Of a stretch of 64,000 bases of DNA, positions 44,777 through 53,375 are shown in pieces (within the stretch, counting starts at the first letter, position 1; each line of letters starts with the position of its first letter). The DNA lies in the NCBI RefSeq assembly GCF_018100795.1, contig NZ_JAGJDY010000001.1:186001-250000 (forward strand). The letters are read 5' to 3'. A program made the position numbers and the translations under genes. The notes beneath the pieces were generated by a model that saw nothing but the letters and a program-made list of their open reading frames with translations, made no database searches and was not told where the DNA came from. Origin of the DNA: Alteromonas sp. MMG017. Lineage in GTDB: Bacteria > Pseudomonadota > Gammaproteobacteria > Enterobacterales > Alteromonadaceae.

Positions 44777-45952
44777 CTAATCGTATTGGCGCAACCGTTT
44801 GGGCTCGCTGACTAATCGGCGCCACGCCAATACAATGCCGGTATATACTAGTACACACGCTAGTAATGACACCAACCCCGCCACCGTTTGGCCAATAACC
44901 CCGAAGTATTCACCGGTATGTAAAAAACGTGCCGTACCCCATGCTTGCCCACCAAGAGACCAATCTTGTTTTCTTAGTACCTGGGTTACTTCGCCTGTTT
45001 GGGTATCGAAAAAAAGCGAATAAGCGAGTTCTTGTCTATGCCCAATGCTTTTATCAATGAAGAAACGGGCTTCGTGTTTATGCTCACCTATTTCCATCCA
45101 CATTGAATACCAGTCTTCGTACTCATTCGCACTGGCGTGTTGCTGGGCTGCTTTAAAGAGCGTTTCGTAGGGCACTAAGTCAGCCGCTAAACTGGTAATT
45201 CCTTCATGTTGCTCTCGGGCAGGCACACTTTCACCAAAGGCGCCGTATATGGCCTTATTGGCCCAATCGAAGTGAAAAATAGTAGCCGTTAACGCAATAA
45301 CAAACAGCGGTATTAAACACCAGATACCGAAGACGAAATGCCATTGCCGATTTCTATGATGTGAATTTTGATAGGTTTTGAGTAATAGGGTTTGCTGTTT
45401 AAAGGCCCTTAAATTGAAACGCTTGGGTAGCCATAAATAAAGGCCACTTACGATCAAAAAGATAAACACAAGATTGGCGTACGCCGTAATGTTTTTGCCT
45501 ATTGCGCGATAGTCACCTGCAAAGGATAAATACCGGTGAAAATCGGTGACCACATGGAAAAATTCTCCCACCATACCCTCGCCTTCTCGAAGAATTTCGC
45601 CAGTATAAGGGTGTAGTAAAAAGCTGTGCCTACCCGCCCAAGCAGGAATGACCGCGCCTTCTCGGTTTACCCAACGAACATAAATATGTGGTTCATTAGG
45701 CTTAAGCTGTTGCAGTATCGACACCACCTCATCGGTGCTGATACGAGTGCGGTCTGTCGGTTTGGTTTGGCTGGCTGAATCTTCTTTAGTGCTAACTTCT
45801 ACGTCGTATAGCCTTTCACTGAATTCTACGATTTGCCGTTCATAAGTCAGTAATACGCCCGTAAAGGACATACACAAAACAAATATGCCGGCAATTAAGC
45901 CGGCAATAAGGTGGGTCCAAAAAAACCACCTTTTTATCGTTTTAGCGCTCAT
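44777..45952 (-). CDS. PepSY-associated membrane protein (PiuB-like)
   Basis: A 391-residue PepSY-TM protein. Four main membrane segments are visible (WTHLIAGLIAGIFVLCMSFTG, the NLVFIFLIVSGLYLWLP segment, FGIWCLIPLFVIALTATIF, and the C-terminal VAGLVSLLACVLVYTGIVLAW). Conserved His in FHRYLSFAG, HHRNRQWHFVFG and FLHTGEYFG could bind haem. Such proteins often go with TonB receptors and are thought to reduce ferric siderophores in the periplasm. It follows the receptor gene by 18 bp in one operon. Confidence 0.88.
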   Translation of the reverse strand: MSAKTIKRWFFWTHLIAGLIAGIFVLCMSFTGVLLTYERQIVEFSERLYDVEVSTKEDSASQTKPTDRTRISTDEVVSILQQLKPNEPHIYVRWVNREGAVIPAWAGRHSFLLHPYTGEILREGEGMVGEFFHVVTDFHRYLSFAGDYRAIGKNITAYANLVFIFLIVSGLYLWLPKRFNLRAFKQQTLLLKTYQNSHHRNRQWHFVFGIWCLIPLFVIALTATIFHFDWANKAIYGAFGESVPAREQHEGITSLAADLVPYETLFKAAQQHASANEYEDWYSMWMEIGEHKHEARFFIDKSIGHRQELAYSLFFDTQTGEVTQVLRKQDWSLGGQAWGTARFLHTGEYFGVIGQTVAGLVSLLACVLVYTGIVLAWRRLVSEPKRLRQYD

Positions 45953-45970
45953 AGCGTTAGTGACCTAGCG

Positions 45971-48037
45971 CTAAAAATTATACGTCACTGATAGCCTGAT
46001 ATCTCTACCGGCTTCATGAGGGCCGATGACAGTAGCAAATACTTCGCTGTAATCACCCACACTTGAATGATCGATGTAGTACTCGTCAAACAAGTTTGAT
46101 ACCGCTAAGTTAACAAGTATGTTGCTTGTAGCCTGCCACTCACCATAGATATCAACCAAGGTGTAACTGGGTTTGTTTAGGGTATACAAACTATCTGTCC
46201 AACCCAAATCAACTGCTTGGTGCAAAGTATCAATATCTCGAGATCTAACCTGCCTAATACTTGTACCAACGCTAATATCGGCGTTAACCGTGTAATCTAC
46301 GCCAACCACTAAAGTATCGCCGCGGCTATTACCTAAGCCCACAAATTCATAACCGTTCAAATCAATAGATGAATAATCTACGTTGTAAATACCGTCTCTT
46401 GGGTCAAGTTCAGTATCAGCAGTTGAGAAACCAAAGAAAAAGTCGAATGAATCTACGCGATAGGCAAGATCGAACTCAATACCGCTGCTTTCTACAGTAC
46501 CAATGTTATTAAAAACAGAATTACCTTCGTAACCTTCAAAAATCACATCATCTAGGGTTGAGTTATAAACGCTTAATCTCGCATTTAAGTTGTTAGCGCT
46601 GTATTCAATTGAGGCTTCAATGTTTTGTACCGTTTCTGGTACCAAATCATCAGCAACTACTGGAATATCTGAGCCATCATAAAGGTAACCGTCGATCGTG
46701 AAACCATCGCCAATCTCTTTTCCTCTAGCGGCTTCGGCATAACCTAGCCCTAAGGTCCAAGCTTCGGTAAGCTGATAAGCAACACCAATATTGAAGCTTA
46801 ATTCAGAGTCGTCTAGTGAAGCTTCGCTGTCGGTAACTGGGGTACCGTAATACTCTTCAAGCAAAATGCGTTGCTGGAAATCATAGTCGTCGTAGCGCAC
46901 ACCATAGCTAAGCAATAGTTCAGGGGTAATGTCGCTATAACCTTGAGCGTAGATGCCCATAACGCTGCTTTCTTCCGCGTTCTCTACCGCTCCTGCTGCG
47001 GGGCCGCTATTCACTTCATCGCTGCGGTAATCTACACCGTATACAAACTTATGATTTGCTGTTTCGCTGGTATTGCGAATATCAAAACCGTAAGTATCAA
47101 TTTCAGCTAACCAGTTAAACCTACCACCTTGGAATGAAGAGTCGGTTTGATAGGCCGTGGCTTCTAAATAGAGCATGTCACTGTGCGCGAAACGGTAGTT
47201 TGCCACATAAGTATCACGCTGTGCTTCACTTGGGTAAAGTGCTGCACCTTCTAATACTACCCAGTTAGGGCGGGCAGAAAACTCACCCTCTTCGTCACGT
47301 TGTTCAACACTCAGCGATAAGTAATGGTTTTCTGCAATATCACCACTGGCTTTAAGGAACAACATATCTTGATCGGCTGCTGTGCCGTAAATTTCGTTTC
47401 CGTCGCCATCTTCCATATTGTCGCGATCTACCGTGCTGTAATAACCAAGCACGCCCCATGTATCACTTAGTTTTCCGTATAAACTACCGCTATAGCGTGT
47501 ACCGTCATTCGAAAAGTAACTTGCTTTAACACGGCCACCAAATTGCTCACCTTCAGCTAAAAGGTCGTCAGCATCTTTGGTTTTAAAGCGGATTGAACCA
47601 CCAATAGCACCAGGGCCACTGGTTGCTTCACCAGCACCAGCCTGCACATCAATTTGCTGGAGTAAATCTGGATCGATGGTGACACGGCCAATATGATGAA
47701 ATAGGGTTGAAGTTTGCTGCGCACCATCAACAGTAACATTTAAGTACGCGTCTTCCAGGCCACGGATATATATCTTTTGCGCCACGCCAACCGAACCACC
47801 AACACTAATGGAAGGCGAGTTGCGAAATATATCAGCGAGATCATTAGCTTGGTATTGCTCGATGTCTTCAGCAGTAATGCTTAAGTTTGTTGTAGCGCCT
47901 ACTACCGAGATTTTTTCAACAGCGGCTGTTTCGACAGGCTTAGCTTCATCAACTGCTTGTACCTGGGCATAGGAAAACGCGCTAGATAGAGTGCAAACCG
48001 CACCAATGAACACTCGTTTTTTCAAAGAAAGCTCCAA
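45971..48037 (-). CDS. TonB-dependent outer-membrane receptor, probably for iron
   Basis: A 688-residue TonB receptor: signal peptide ending SYAQ, TonB box near EKISVVG, plug domain (about 50-160, with YIRGLEDAYLNVTVDGAQQ and GAGEATSGPGAIGGSIRF), and a 22-strand barrel ending in ...RLSVTYNF with the terminal Phe. The downstream PepSY protein and a Fur-like site upstream point to ferric siderophore or haem uptake. The exact ligand is not evident. Confidence 0.92.
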   Translation of the reverse strand: MELSLKKRVFIGAVCTLSSAFSYAQVQAVDEAKPVETAAVEKISVVGATTNLSITAEDIEQYQANDLADIFRNSPSISVGGSVGVAQKIYIRGLEDAYLNVTVDGAQQTSTLFHHIGRVTIDPDLLQQIDVQAGAGEATSGPGAIGGSIRFKTKDADDLLAEGEQFGGRVKASYFSNDGTRYSGSLYGKLSDTWGVLGYYSTVDRDNMEDGDGNEIYGTAADQDMLFLKASGDIAENHYLSLSVEQRDEEGEFSARPNWVVLEGAALYPSEAQRDTYVANYRFAHSDMLYLEATAYQTDSSFQGGRFNWLAEIDTYGFDIRNTSETANHKFVYGVDYRSDEVNSGPAAGAVENAEESSVMGIYAQGYSDITPELLLSYGVRYDDYDFQQRILLEEYYGTPVTDSEASLDDSELSFNIGVAYQLTEAWTLGLGYAEAARGKEIGDGFTIDGYLYDGSDIPVVADDLVPETVQNIEASIEYSANNLNARLSVYNSTLDDVIFEGYEGNSVFNNIGTVESSGIEFDLAYRVDSFDFFFGFSTADTELDPRDGIYNVDYSSIDLNGYEFVGLGNSRGDTLVVGVDYTVNADISVGTSIRQVRSRDIDTLHQAVDLGWTDSLYTLNKPSYTLVDIYGEWQATSNILVNLAVSNLFDEYYIDHSSVGDYSEVFATVIGPHEAGRDIRLSVTYNF

Positions 48038-48050
48038 TTAAATGTTTAGT

Positions 48051-48076
48051 TATTCTTAATAAGAAACATTCTCATT
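48051..48076 (-). promoter_or_regulatory. putative Fur box before the TonB receptor
   Basis: On the minus strand TGAGAATGTTTCTTA fits 11 of 14 positions of the 7-1-7 Fur pattern, and it overlaps a TTCTT / AAGAA palindrome. It lies 15-40 bp before the receptor start, consistent with iron repression. Confidence 0.4.
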
Positions 48077-48143
48077 TACTTCGCCTTGAAAAGGTAGTGT
48101 TTTTACAATTGTTACATTTTGAGCTAAGAGGGAGTTTGAAAGA

Positions 48144-48317
48144 TTACTGTTGTTCGTCTACAGGCTGAGTATTTGGATCTTCACTATTCGCTTGCTCAGC
48201 TAGTTTTTCGCGCTCGGCTTTAGAAACATAAGCCGGTTTATTGCTCTTATGAATTTTAGCGTTCGCTTTTTTATCTTTCTTCTGAAGTTTCTTAATGATT
48301 TTTTTACGACGGTTCAT
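48144..48317 (-). CDS. DUF2986 small basic protein
   Basis: A 57-residue very basic protein from ATG 48317: MNRRKKIIKKLQKKDKKANA, then KPAYVSKAEREKLAEQ. It matches the DUF2986 pattern seen in Alteromonadales and Vibrionales. Function unknown. The lysine-rich helix suggests RNA or ribosome contact, which is inference. Confidence 0.75.
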   Translation of the reverse strand: MNRRKKIIKKLQKKDKKANAKIHKSNKPAYVSKAEREKLAEQANSEDPNTQPVDEQQ

Positions 48318-48411
48318 ACCCAATTGCCTCAAACAGCCTTACTCATTCTGCCTATTATACAGGGTTTACGGCTAAAGCTGCCAATATGCGTATTTGCGAA
48401 GGGGGCTTACT

Positions 48412-48537
48412 GAATAATGGTGCCTCGACCCGGGATTGTAACGCGCGGTGCAACCGCAGGGACACGCCAGCGTGTTCCGCTAACTTGATACATTAGCTAA
48501 GATCAAAAAAGCCCCGCATTTTCATGCAGGGCTTCTT
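48412..48537 (-). repeat. tRNA-Phe tail repeat, unit 4 (126 bp)
   Basis: Most distal unit from the tRNA. On the minus strand it has a terminator stem (GCCCTGCAT / ATGCGGGGC, T6), a GGAACACG / CGTGTCC hairpin, a GCGGT / ACCGC hairpin, and the copy of the last 19 nt of tRNA-Phe with CCA. After this last copy the next stretch starts like a terminator (AAGCCCCC) but does not form one. Confidence 0.9.
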
Positions 48538-48663
48538 GAATAATGGTGCCTCGACCCGGGATTGTAACGCGCGGTGCAACCGCAGGGACACGCCAGCGTG
48601 TTCCGCTAACTTGATACAATAGCCTAGATCAAAAAAGCCCTCGCATTTCTGCAAGGGCTTCCT
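48538..48663 (-). repeat. tRNA-Phe tail repeat, unit 3 (126 bp)
   Basis: Same plan as the other units. The terminator stem here is GCCCTTGCA / TGCGAGGGC followed by T6; it differs in sequence from its neighbours but remains paired. Confidence 0.9.
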
Positions 48664-48791
48664 GAATAATGGTGCCTCGACCCGGGATTGTAACGCGCGG
48701 TGCAACCGCAGGGACACGCCAGCGTGTTCCGCTAACTTGATACAATAGCTTAGATCAAAAAAGCCCCGAACATTTCTGTTCAGGGCCCTTC
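48664..48791 (-). repeat. tRNA-Phe tail repeat, unit 2 (128 bp)
   Basis: Same plan. The terminator stem is GCCCTGAACA / TGTTCGGGGC with a GAAA loop and T6. Confidence 0.9.
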
Positions 48792-48901
48792 GAATAATGG
48801 TGCCTCGACCCGGGATTGTAACGCGCGGTGCAACCGCAGGGACACGCCAGCGTGTTCCGATAGCCTAGATCTAAAAAGGCCCGCATAAATGCGAGCCTTT
48901 A
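48792..48901 (-). repeat. tRNA-Phe tail repeat, unit 1 (110 bp)
   Basis: First unit after the tRNA. It lacks about 13 bp (CTAACTTGATACA-like word) present in the other units but keeps the hairpins and the 19-nt tRNA tail. It begins with the terminator of the tRNA gene itself. Confidence 0.9.
48873..48900 (-). terminator. intrinsic terminator directly after tRNA-Phe
   Basis: On the minus strand AAAGGCTCGCAT / ATGCGGGCCTTT forms a 12-bp stem with one T-G pair, then T5. It is 7 nt from the CCA end and is the first of four related terminators in the array. Confidence 0.85.
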
Positions 48902-48907
48902 GAATAA

Positions 48908-48983
48908 TGGTGCCTCGACCCGGGATCGAACCAGGGACACGCGGATTTTCAATCCGCTGCTCTACCAACTGAGCTATCGAGGC
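48908..48983 (-). tRNA. tRNA-Phe (GAA)
   Basis: A 76-nt cloverleaf with CCA encoded. Acceptor GCCTCGA / TCGAGGC, D arm with AGTTGGTAGAGC, anticodon stem GCGGA / TCCGC with loop TTGAAAA (anticodon GAA), and T arm CCTGG TTCGATC CCGGG. It differs from E. coli tRNA-Phe mainly in stem pairs. It lies downstream of mutY-yggX on the same strand, with its own promoter. Confidence 0.97.
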
Positions 48984-49033
48984 AAAATCTTTTAGCGTTT
49001 GGGCGTTTGCTGCCTGTCTCGCTGTGGGTGCGT

Positions 49034-49062
49034 ATTAAACGGATTTCCGACTAACAAGTCAA
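49034..49062 (-). promoter_or_regulatory. promoter of tRNA-Phe
   Basis: On the minus strand TTGACT and TTTAAT are separated by 17 bp, followed by a GC-rich stretch (ACGCACCC) typical of stringently controlled stable-RNA promoters. Transcription would start about 42 nt before the tRNA. Confidence 0.7.
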
Positions 49063-49132
49063 CCGTTTTTGTCGGTTTTTTTTCGGTTTTGTTACCGTTT
49101 GCACATTGTTTATGCAAAATACGCTTTTTTGG

Positions 49133-49405
49133 TTATTTTTCAGGCGGAACATAGCCTTCAATTGTAGGTTCTACACCGTCGAACAAGTAAGCCGACATAC
49201 TTTGCTCTAAAAACTGTCTGGCGGTCGGTTCCATCATATTTAACTTATTTTCGTTAATTAGCATGGTTTGTTTCTTTTGCCAGTCGGCCCATGCTTCTTT
49301 TGAAATGTTGTCGTAAATACGTTTTCCTAGCTCACCGGGGTAAAGCTGAAAATCTAAGCCGTCGGCTTCTTTTTGTAAACGTTGGCAAAATACCACTCTA
49401 CTCAT
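49133..49405 (-). CDS. yggX: Fe(2+)-trafficking / oxidative damage protection protein YggX
   Basis: A 90-residue YggX. It has the single conserved Cys near the N-terminus ([19 protein letters not shown]), [15 protein letters not shown], and the [16 protein letters not shown] block. It protects iron-sulfur proteins from oxidative damage. It lies 26 bp after mutY, whose product has an iron-sulfur cluster, as in E. coli. Confidence 0.97.
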   Translation of the reverse strand: MSRVVFCQRLQKEADGLDFQLYPGELGKRIYDNISKEAWADWQKKQTMLINENKLNMMEPTARQFLEQSMSAYLFDGVEPTIEGYVPPEK

Positions 49406-49431
49406 TGTATGTCCTTAACCTATTCGATGCG

Positions 49432-50493
49432 CTAAAGCACATGCACTAATTGTTGAATGATTTTCTTAGTAGGCGCAGCTAAACCTACCTCAATAGGTTC
49501 ATTAAACATAAACCATTGGGATTTTTGTTCTGCCACCTGCTTTCTGGGGACTGAGTTTATCACGGCAAACACCGGTGTTATATCCAAATGAAAGTGACTA
49601 AAGGTATGCCTAAACGCCGTTTGGGTTTCAAACGAACTGGCTTCAATACCTCGCTTGGCAAGTTCAGCTTCGGCGCTTTGTATATCTTGGGCTTCAATAA
49701 AGCCATATAAACCACCCCACAAGCCGCTAGAAGGCCGCTGCTCCAAATAAACCTGCTGTTGGAACAATGGCACTATAAGTAACGTACTTCGCTCTGGTAT
49801 GGCTTTCTTGGGCTTTTTACCAGGGAATTCAGTTTGTGCCCCTTGAGCATACGCCAAACAATCGTGTTGTAACGGGCATTCATCACACTTTGGCTTGCTG
49901 CGAGTACATACCATAGCCCCCAAATCCATCATCACTTGCGTGTAGTTGGCACTGCGTTTTTCTGGCGTGTTCTTTTCTGCCACTTCCCACAGCGCATTTT
50001 CTACTGCTTTTTGACCGGGCCAGCCGCCAATAGCATAGTAGCGAGCCAGCACGCGTTTCACATTGCCATCTAATATGGGGTGGCGCTGGTTGCGCGAAAT
50101 AGACAATACCGCGCCAGCGGTAGAACGCCCTATTCCAGGCAAAGCTATTACATCGTCTATGTTGTCAGGAAACGTACCGCCGTGCTGCTCTACAATTTGC
50201 TTCGCCGCTTTATGTAAATTTCTTGCGCGGGCGTAGTAGCCTAAACCTGTCCAATGGTGCAGTACATCATCTTGTGCTGCATTAGCTAGCTCCACCACGC
50301 TGGGGAAAGATTGCATAAACCGTTCAAAATACGGGATGACAGTGGTGACTTGTGTTTGCTGCAACATAATCTCAGACACCCACACTTTGTAAGGGGTAAT
50401 ATCTTGTTGCCATGGTAGGTGCTTGCGACCATGAATGTCGTACCAAGCAAGTACTCGTTCAGCAAAAGTGTTGGGGTTAACCGTATTTGTCAT
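49432..50493 (-). CDS. mutY: A/G-specific adenine DNA glycosylase
   Basis: A 353-residue MutY that removes adenine mispaired with 8-oxoguanine. Helix-hairpin-helix [14 protein letters not shown] with the catalytic Asp in [15 protein letters not shown], the [4Fe-4S] motif C-x6-C-x2-C-x5-C ([17 protein letters not shown]), and a C-terminal NUDIX-like 8-oxoG recognition domain. It is divergent from the hydrolase-trmB-rsmC group. Confidence 0.97.
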   Translation of the reverse strand: MTNTVNPNTFAERVLAWYDIHGRKHLPWQQDITPYKVWVSEIMLQQTQVTTVIPYFERFMQSFPSVVELANAAQDDVLHHWTGLGYYARARNLHKAAKQIVEQHGGTFPDNIDDVIALPGIGRSTAGAVLSISRNQRHPILDGNVKRVLARYYAIGGWPGQKAVENALWEVAEKNTPEKRSANYTQVMMDLGAMVCTRSKPKCDECPLQHDCLAYAQGAQTEFPGKKPKKAIPERSTLLIVPLFQQQVYLEQRPSSGLWGGLYGFIEAQDIQSAEAELAKRGIEASSFETQTAFRHTFSHFHLDITPVFAVINSVPRKQVAEQKSQWFMFNEPIEVGLAAPTKKIIQQLVHVL

Positions 50494-50604
50494 AAAAACT
50501 GCACAATGAATGACCTTTAGCTACATTTAATAGCCATTAGGTTTTATTGATAAATGGCCTGATATGTTAGCATGTCGAGGTATAAATGTATTTTAGGAGT
50601 CTTT

Positions 50605-51309
50605 GTGACCACCAGCGCCCCCGTTCTATTTCTACCCGGAACCTTATGCGACGAACGTGTTTGGTTGCCCGTTTGGCAACGCATGAAAATTTCCCAGCGT
50701 CGCTATGTGCCCTTACAGTGGGCCGCCACCAAAGACGACATGCTCGCGCTTACTTCTGACCGCGTCATTCAAGACGAAAAAGTACATCTTGTGGGCTATT
50801 CAATGGGTGGCTATATTGCAGCGTTATGGGCATCGCAAAATATGGAGCACGTGGCGTCTATTACGCTTATTGGATACGATGCCAAAGGCTTATCTAGCGA
50901 AGAAATAGCAAGAAGAAAGCAAATGGTCTCTATGCTGAGTAACGGTGAATTCAAGCCTGAAAACCCTGCCTATTTCGCTCGCTTTGTTCACACTACACAT
51001 CAAGAAAATCCCGATGTTATGGGCGTTGTGCAGTCTATGGCCGAAGACTTGGGTAAAAATACCTTAGTGGGTCACACTCAAGCGACAACACCTAGAGAAG
51101 ACCTGATAAAAGTATTCGCAAAATCAAAGGTCCCCGTTAATATCATTGCTGCGGATGACGATGAAATTGCACCACTAGGTTCGCTACAAGCAATGGCCGA
51201 CAAAATACCTACTTCGAATATTTACAAAGTAGAAAATTCCGGACATATGATGCTGCTGGAACAACCCGAAAAGCTTGCTACACTGCTTAGCAATTGTATA
51301 GATGTTTAA
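50605..51309 (+). CDS. alpha/beta hydrolase
   Basis: A 234-residue alpha/beta hydrolase from GTG 50605, chosen because AGGAG lies five bases upstream; an in-frame ATG at 50572 has no ribosome site. Nucleophile Ser in LVGYSMGGYIAAL, oxyanion region LFLPGTLCDERVW, and catalytic His in SGHMMLLEQPE. Resembles the MhpC/BioH-like group. Substrate unknown. Confidence 0.85.
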   Translation: MTTSAPVLFLPGTLCDERVWLPVWQRMKISQRRYVPLQWAATKDDMLALTSDRVIQDEKVHLVGYSMGGYIAALWASQNMEHVASITLIGYDAKGLSSEEIARRKQMVSMLSNGEFKPENPAYFARFVHTTHQENPDVMGVVQSMAEDLGKNTLVGHTQATTPREDLIKVFAKSKVPVNIIAADDDEIAPLGSLQAMADKIPTSNIYKVENSGHMMLLEQPEKLATLLSNCIDV

Positions 51310-51424
51310 AAAAACCGCATTTTATTCGCTCTTTATTGTGCTTTTAGTTAAATATAGCGTTGCATAACATGCCGCTAACTGGATAATGCGCCACCAGTAA
51401 ATTGGGGCAAGAAAGGTATTGCAA

Positions 51425-52144
51425 ATGAGGCAATTCAAAAGCCAGGCCGAGGCTGAAGCCGCTGGTGTTCACGTAAGTAAAGTTAAAAGCTTCGTAAAGC
51501 GCGAAGGCCGCTTAACAAAAGCGCAAACTCGCGCCATTGAAGAATTTTGGCCAACCATGGGTATTGATTACCAAAAGGCTGAACTCGACTTATCTGTGCT
51601 GTTCGGCAGAACCGCGCCAGTAGTCATTGAAATTGGCTTTGGTATGGGTAAATCATTGGTTGAAATGGCCGCAGCTGCCCCTGAGAAAAATTTCATTGGC
51701 ATTGAAGTGCATCGACCTGGCGTAGGTGCTTGTTTGGCTGAAGCTGGCGAACAGGGTTTAACCAATTTGCGCGTGATGGATCACGATGCAGTTGAAGTAC
51801 TTAAGAATATGATCCCAGATGGTGGGTTGTCTCGATTGCAATTGTTCTTCCCCGATCCTTGGCATAAAAAGCGTCACCATAAGCGCCGTATTGTTCAGCC
51901 TGAATTTGCTGCCCTTGTGCTAACCAAATTAGAAAAAGGCGGCTGTTTCCATATGGCTACCGACTGGGAACCTTACGCAGAACACATGGCCGAAGTAATG
52001 GATGCAACTTCAGGCTATGCAAATACTGCACAAGAAGGTACCTATGTGCCTCGCCCTGAATATCGACCTATCACTAAATTTGAAACCCGTGGCCAAAAGC
52101 TAGGTCATGGTGTTTGGGATCTTATTTACGAGCGAGCGCAGTAA
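51425..52144 (+). CDS. trmB: tRNA (guanine-N7-)-methyltransferase TrmB
   Basis: A 239-residue TrmB that makes m7G46 in tRNA. SAM motif [17 protein letters not shown], then [12 protein letters not shown], the signature [18 protein letters not shown], and [13 protein letters not shown] 51425 has AAAGG eight bases upstream and is preferred to the TTG at 51419. Stop overlaps the rsmC start (TAATG). Confidence 0.97.
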   Translation: MRQFKSQAEAEAAGVHVSKVKSFVKREGRLTKAQTRAIEEFWPTMGIDYQKAELDLSVLFGRTAPVVIEIGFGMGKSLVEMAAAAPEKNFIGIEVHRPGVGACLAEAGEQGLTNLRVMDHDAVEVLKNMIPDGGLSRLQLFFPDPWHKKRHHKRRIVQPEFAALVLTKLEKGGCFHMATDWEPYAEHMAEVMDATSGYANTAQEGTYVPRPEYRPITKFETRGQKLGHGVWDLIYERAQ

Positions 52145-53223
52145 TGATTTTAACGCCTCAAAGCCAACTATTAGAACGCAATATCAACATTTTTGAGCAA
52201 GGCGAATGGTTGTTTATCAACCCTTCTGATGCCTACTTCCTTGATGCCCTTAAGCATAAAAATATAACGGTAATGCACCAATACTTCGACATATTTTCTG
52301 AATGTGTTCGAGTAATATCGTCATCAAGCTTTGATAGCCGCGATATCACTAAAGATGGTTTTGAGGTAGTACAAAAAGTGGGGTCGCACACTCATCATTT
52401 CACGCCATTTATGCGTAATGAGCATACCCATACTGACGTGCTAATTTTTCTGCCTAAAGCAAAATCTCATTTTCAAATGCTATTGCGCATGGCAGCCGGC
52501 ATGGTGGGTCAAAATGGCCGCATCCATGTAGTGGGCGAAAACAAAGGCGGCATTAAAAGCGCTGCTAAACTCATGCAACCTTACGGGGTTACCCATAAAG
52601 TAGATTCTGCCCGTCACTGCAGTTTAATTACCACCATTGTTGAACAGCCTCACTTAGCGTTTGAACCAGAAGCTTGGCTTGAAACCGACACTTATGAGAT
52701 TGGCAGCACAAGCTGGCCTGTATGCTCTTTACCTGGCGTATTTAGCCATGGCGAACTCGACAAAGGCACCAAGCTACTGCTAGAAAAACATACCTCGGGT
52801 ATGAGTGGCAATGTATTAGACTTCGCATGTGGTGCCGGGGTAATTGCTAGTTACTTAATGCTTACCTACCCTCACTTAAAAATGCAGTTGTCAGATATAA
52901 GCGCCCTTGCGATTTATGCCAGTGCAATGACGTTAGCGGCCAATGGTCAATCAGCCACCTTGCATGCTGCGAACGGTTTATATGGCATCGAGGGGAAAGT
53001 ACAGCATATTGTCACCAACCCACCATTTCATACTGGCCTTAAAACCGACTACACCATTACCAAGCGATTTATTGAAGACGCTCGTAAAATGCTAAGTCAA
53101 AACGGCACGTTGCAAATGGTTGCTAACCGTTTCTTGCCCTACCCTGGGCTGCTAGCTGAACACTTCCCTCGCGTGTTAACTACTGCACAAACCACACAAT
53201 TTTCGTTATATCAGGCAGCATAG
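52144..53223 (+). CDS. rsmC: 16S rRNA (guanine1207-N2)-methyltransferase RsmC
   Basis: A 359-residue methyltransferase with a degenerate N-terminal half and a catalytic C-terminal half. SAM motif VLDFACGAGVIASYL and the catalytic NPPF in HIVTNPPFHTGLKTDY. The signature fits RsmC rather than RlmG. The start overlaps the trmB stop codon, implying coupled expression of two RNA methylases. Confidence 0.9.
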   Translation: MILTPQSQLLERNINIFEQGEWLFINPSDAYFLDALKHKNITVMHQYFDIFSECVRVISSSSFDSRDITKDGFEVVQKVGSHTHHFTPFMRNEHTHTDVLIFLPKAKSHFQMLLRMAAGMVGQNGRIHVVGENKGGIKSAAKLMQPYGVTHKVDSARHCSLITTIVEQPHLAFEPEAWLETDTYEIGSTSWPVCSLPGVFSHGELDKGTKLLLEKHTSGMSGNVLDFACGAGVIASYLMLTYPHLKMQLSDISALAIYASAMTLAANGQSATLHAANGLYGIEGKVQHIVTNPPFHTGLKTDYTITKRFIEDARKMLSQNGTLQMVANRFLPYPGLLAEHFPRVLTTAQTTQFSLYQAA

Positions 53224-53375
53224 TAATAGCACTTTTACTAAAGCCTGTGCTAACGTAAATAGATTCCCCCTATATTCGATATATGGGGCTGAATATATGT
53301 CAGCCCTAATTCGCGCAACAGCTATAGAGCCCACTCAGAGGCCATAGGCGCGTTCATATAATACGAGGCATTCGT

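Noticed and set aside
48412-48901. CRISPR array
   Set aside because: The period is about 126 bp with near-identical units and no unique spacers, and there are no cas genes.
48493-48968. Open frames on the minus strand encoding repeated SLRLHRALQSRVEAPLF peptides
   Set aside because: They are translations of the tRNA tail repeats and of the tRNA gene itself. They have no proper ribosome sites and their repetition comes from the DNA units.
49061-49082. AACCG / CGGTT hairpin with T run on the plus strand
   Set aside because: It has terminator shape, but no gene is read rightward there; it overlaps the tRNA-Phe promoter region, so the match is probably chance.
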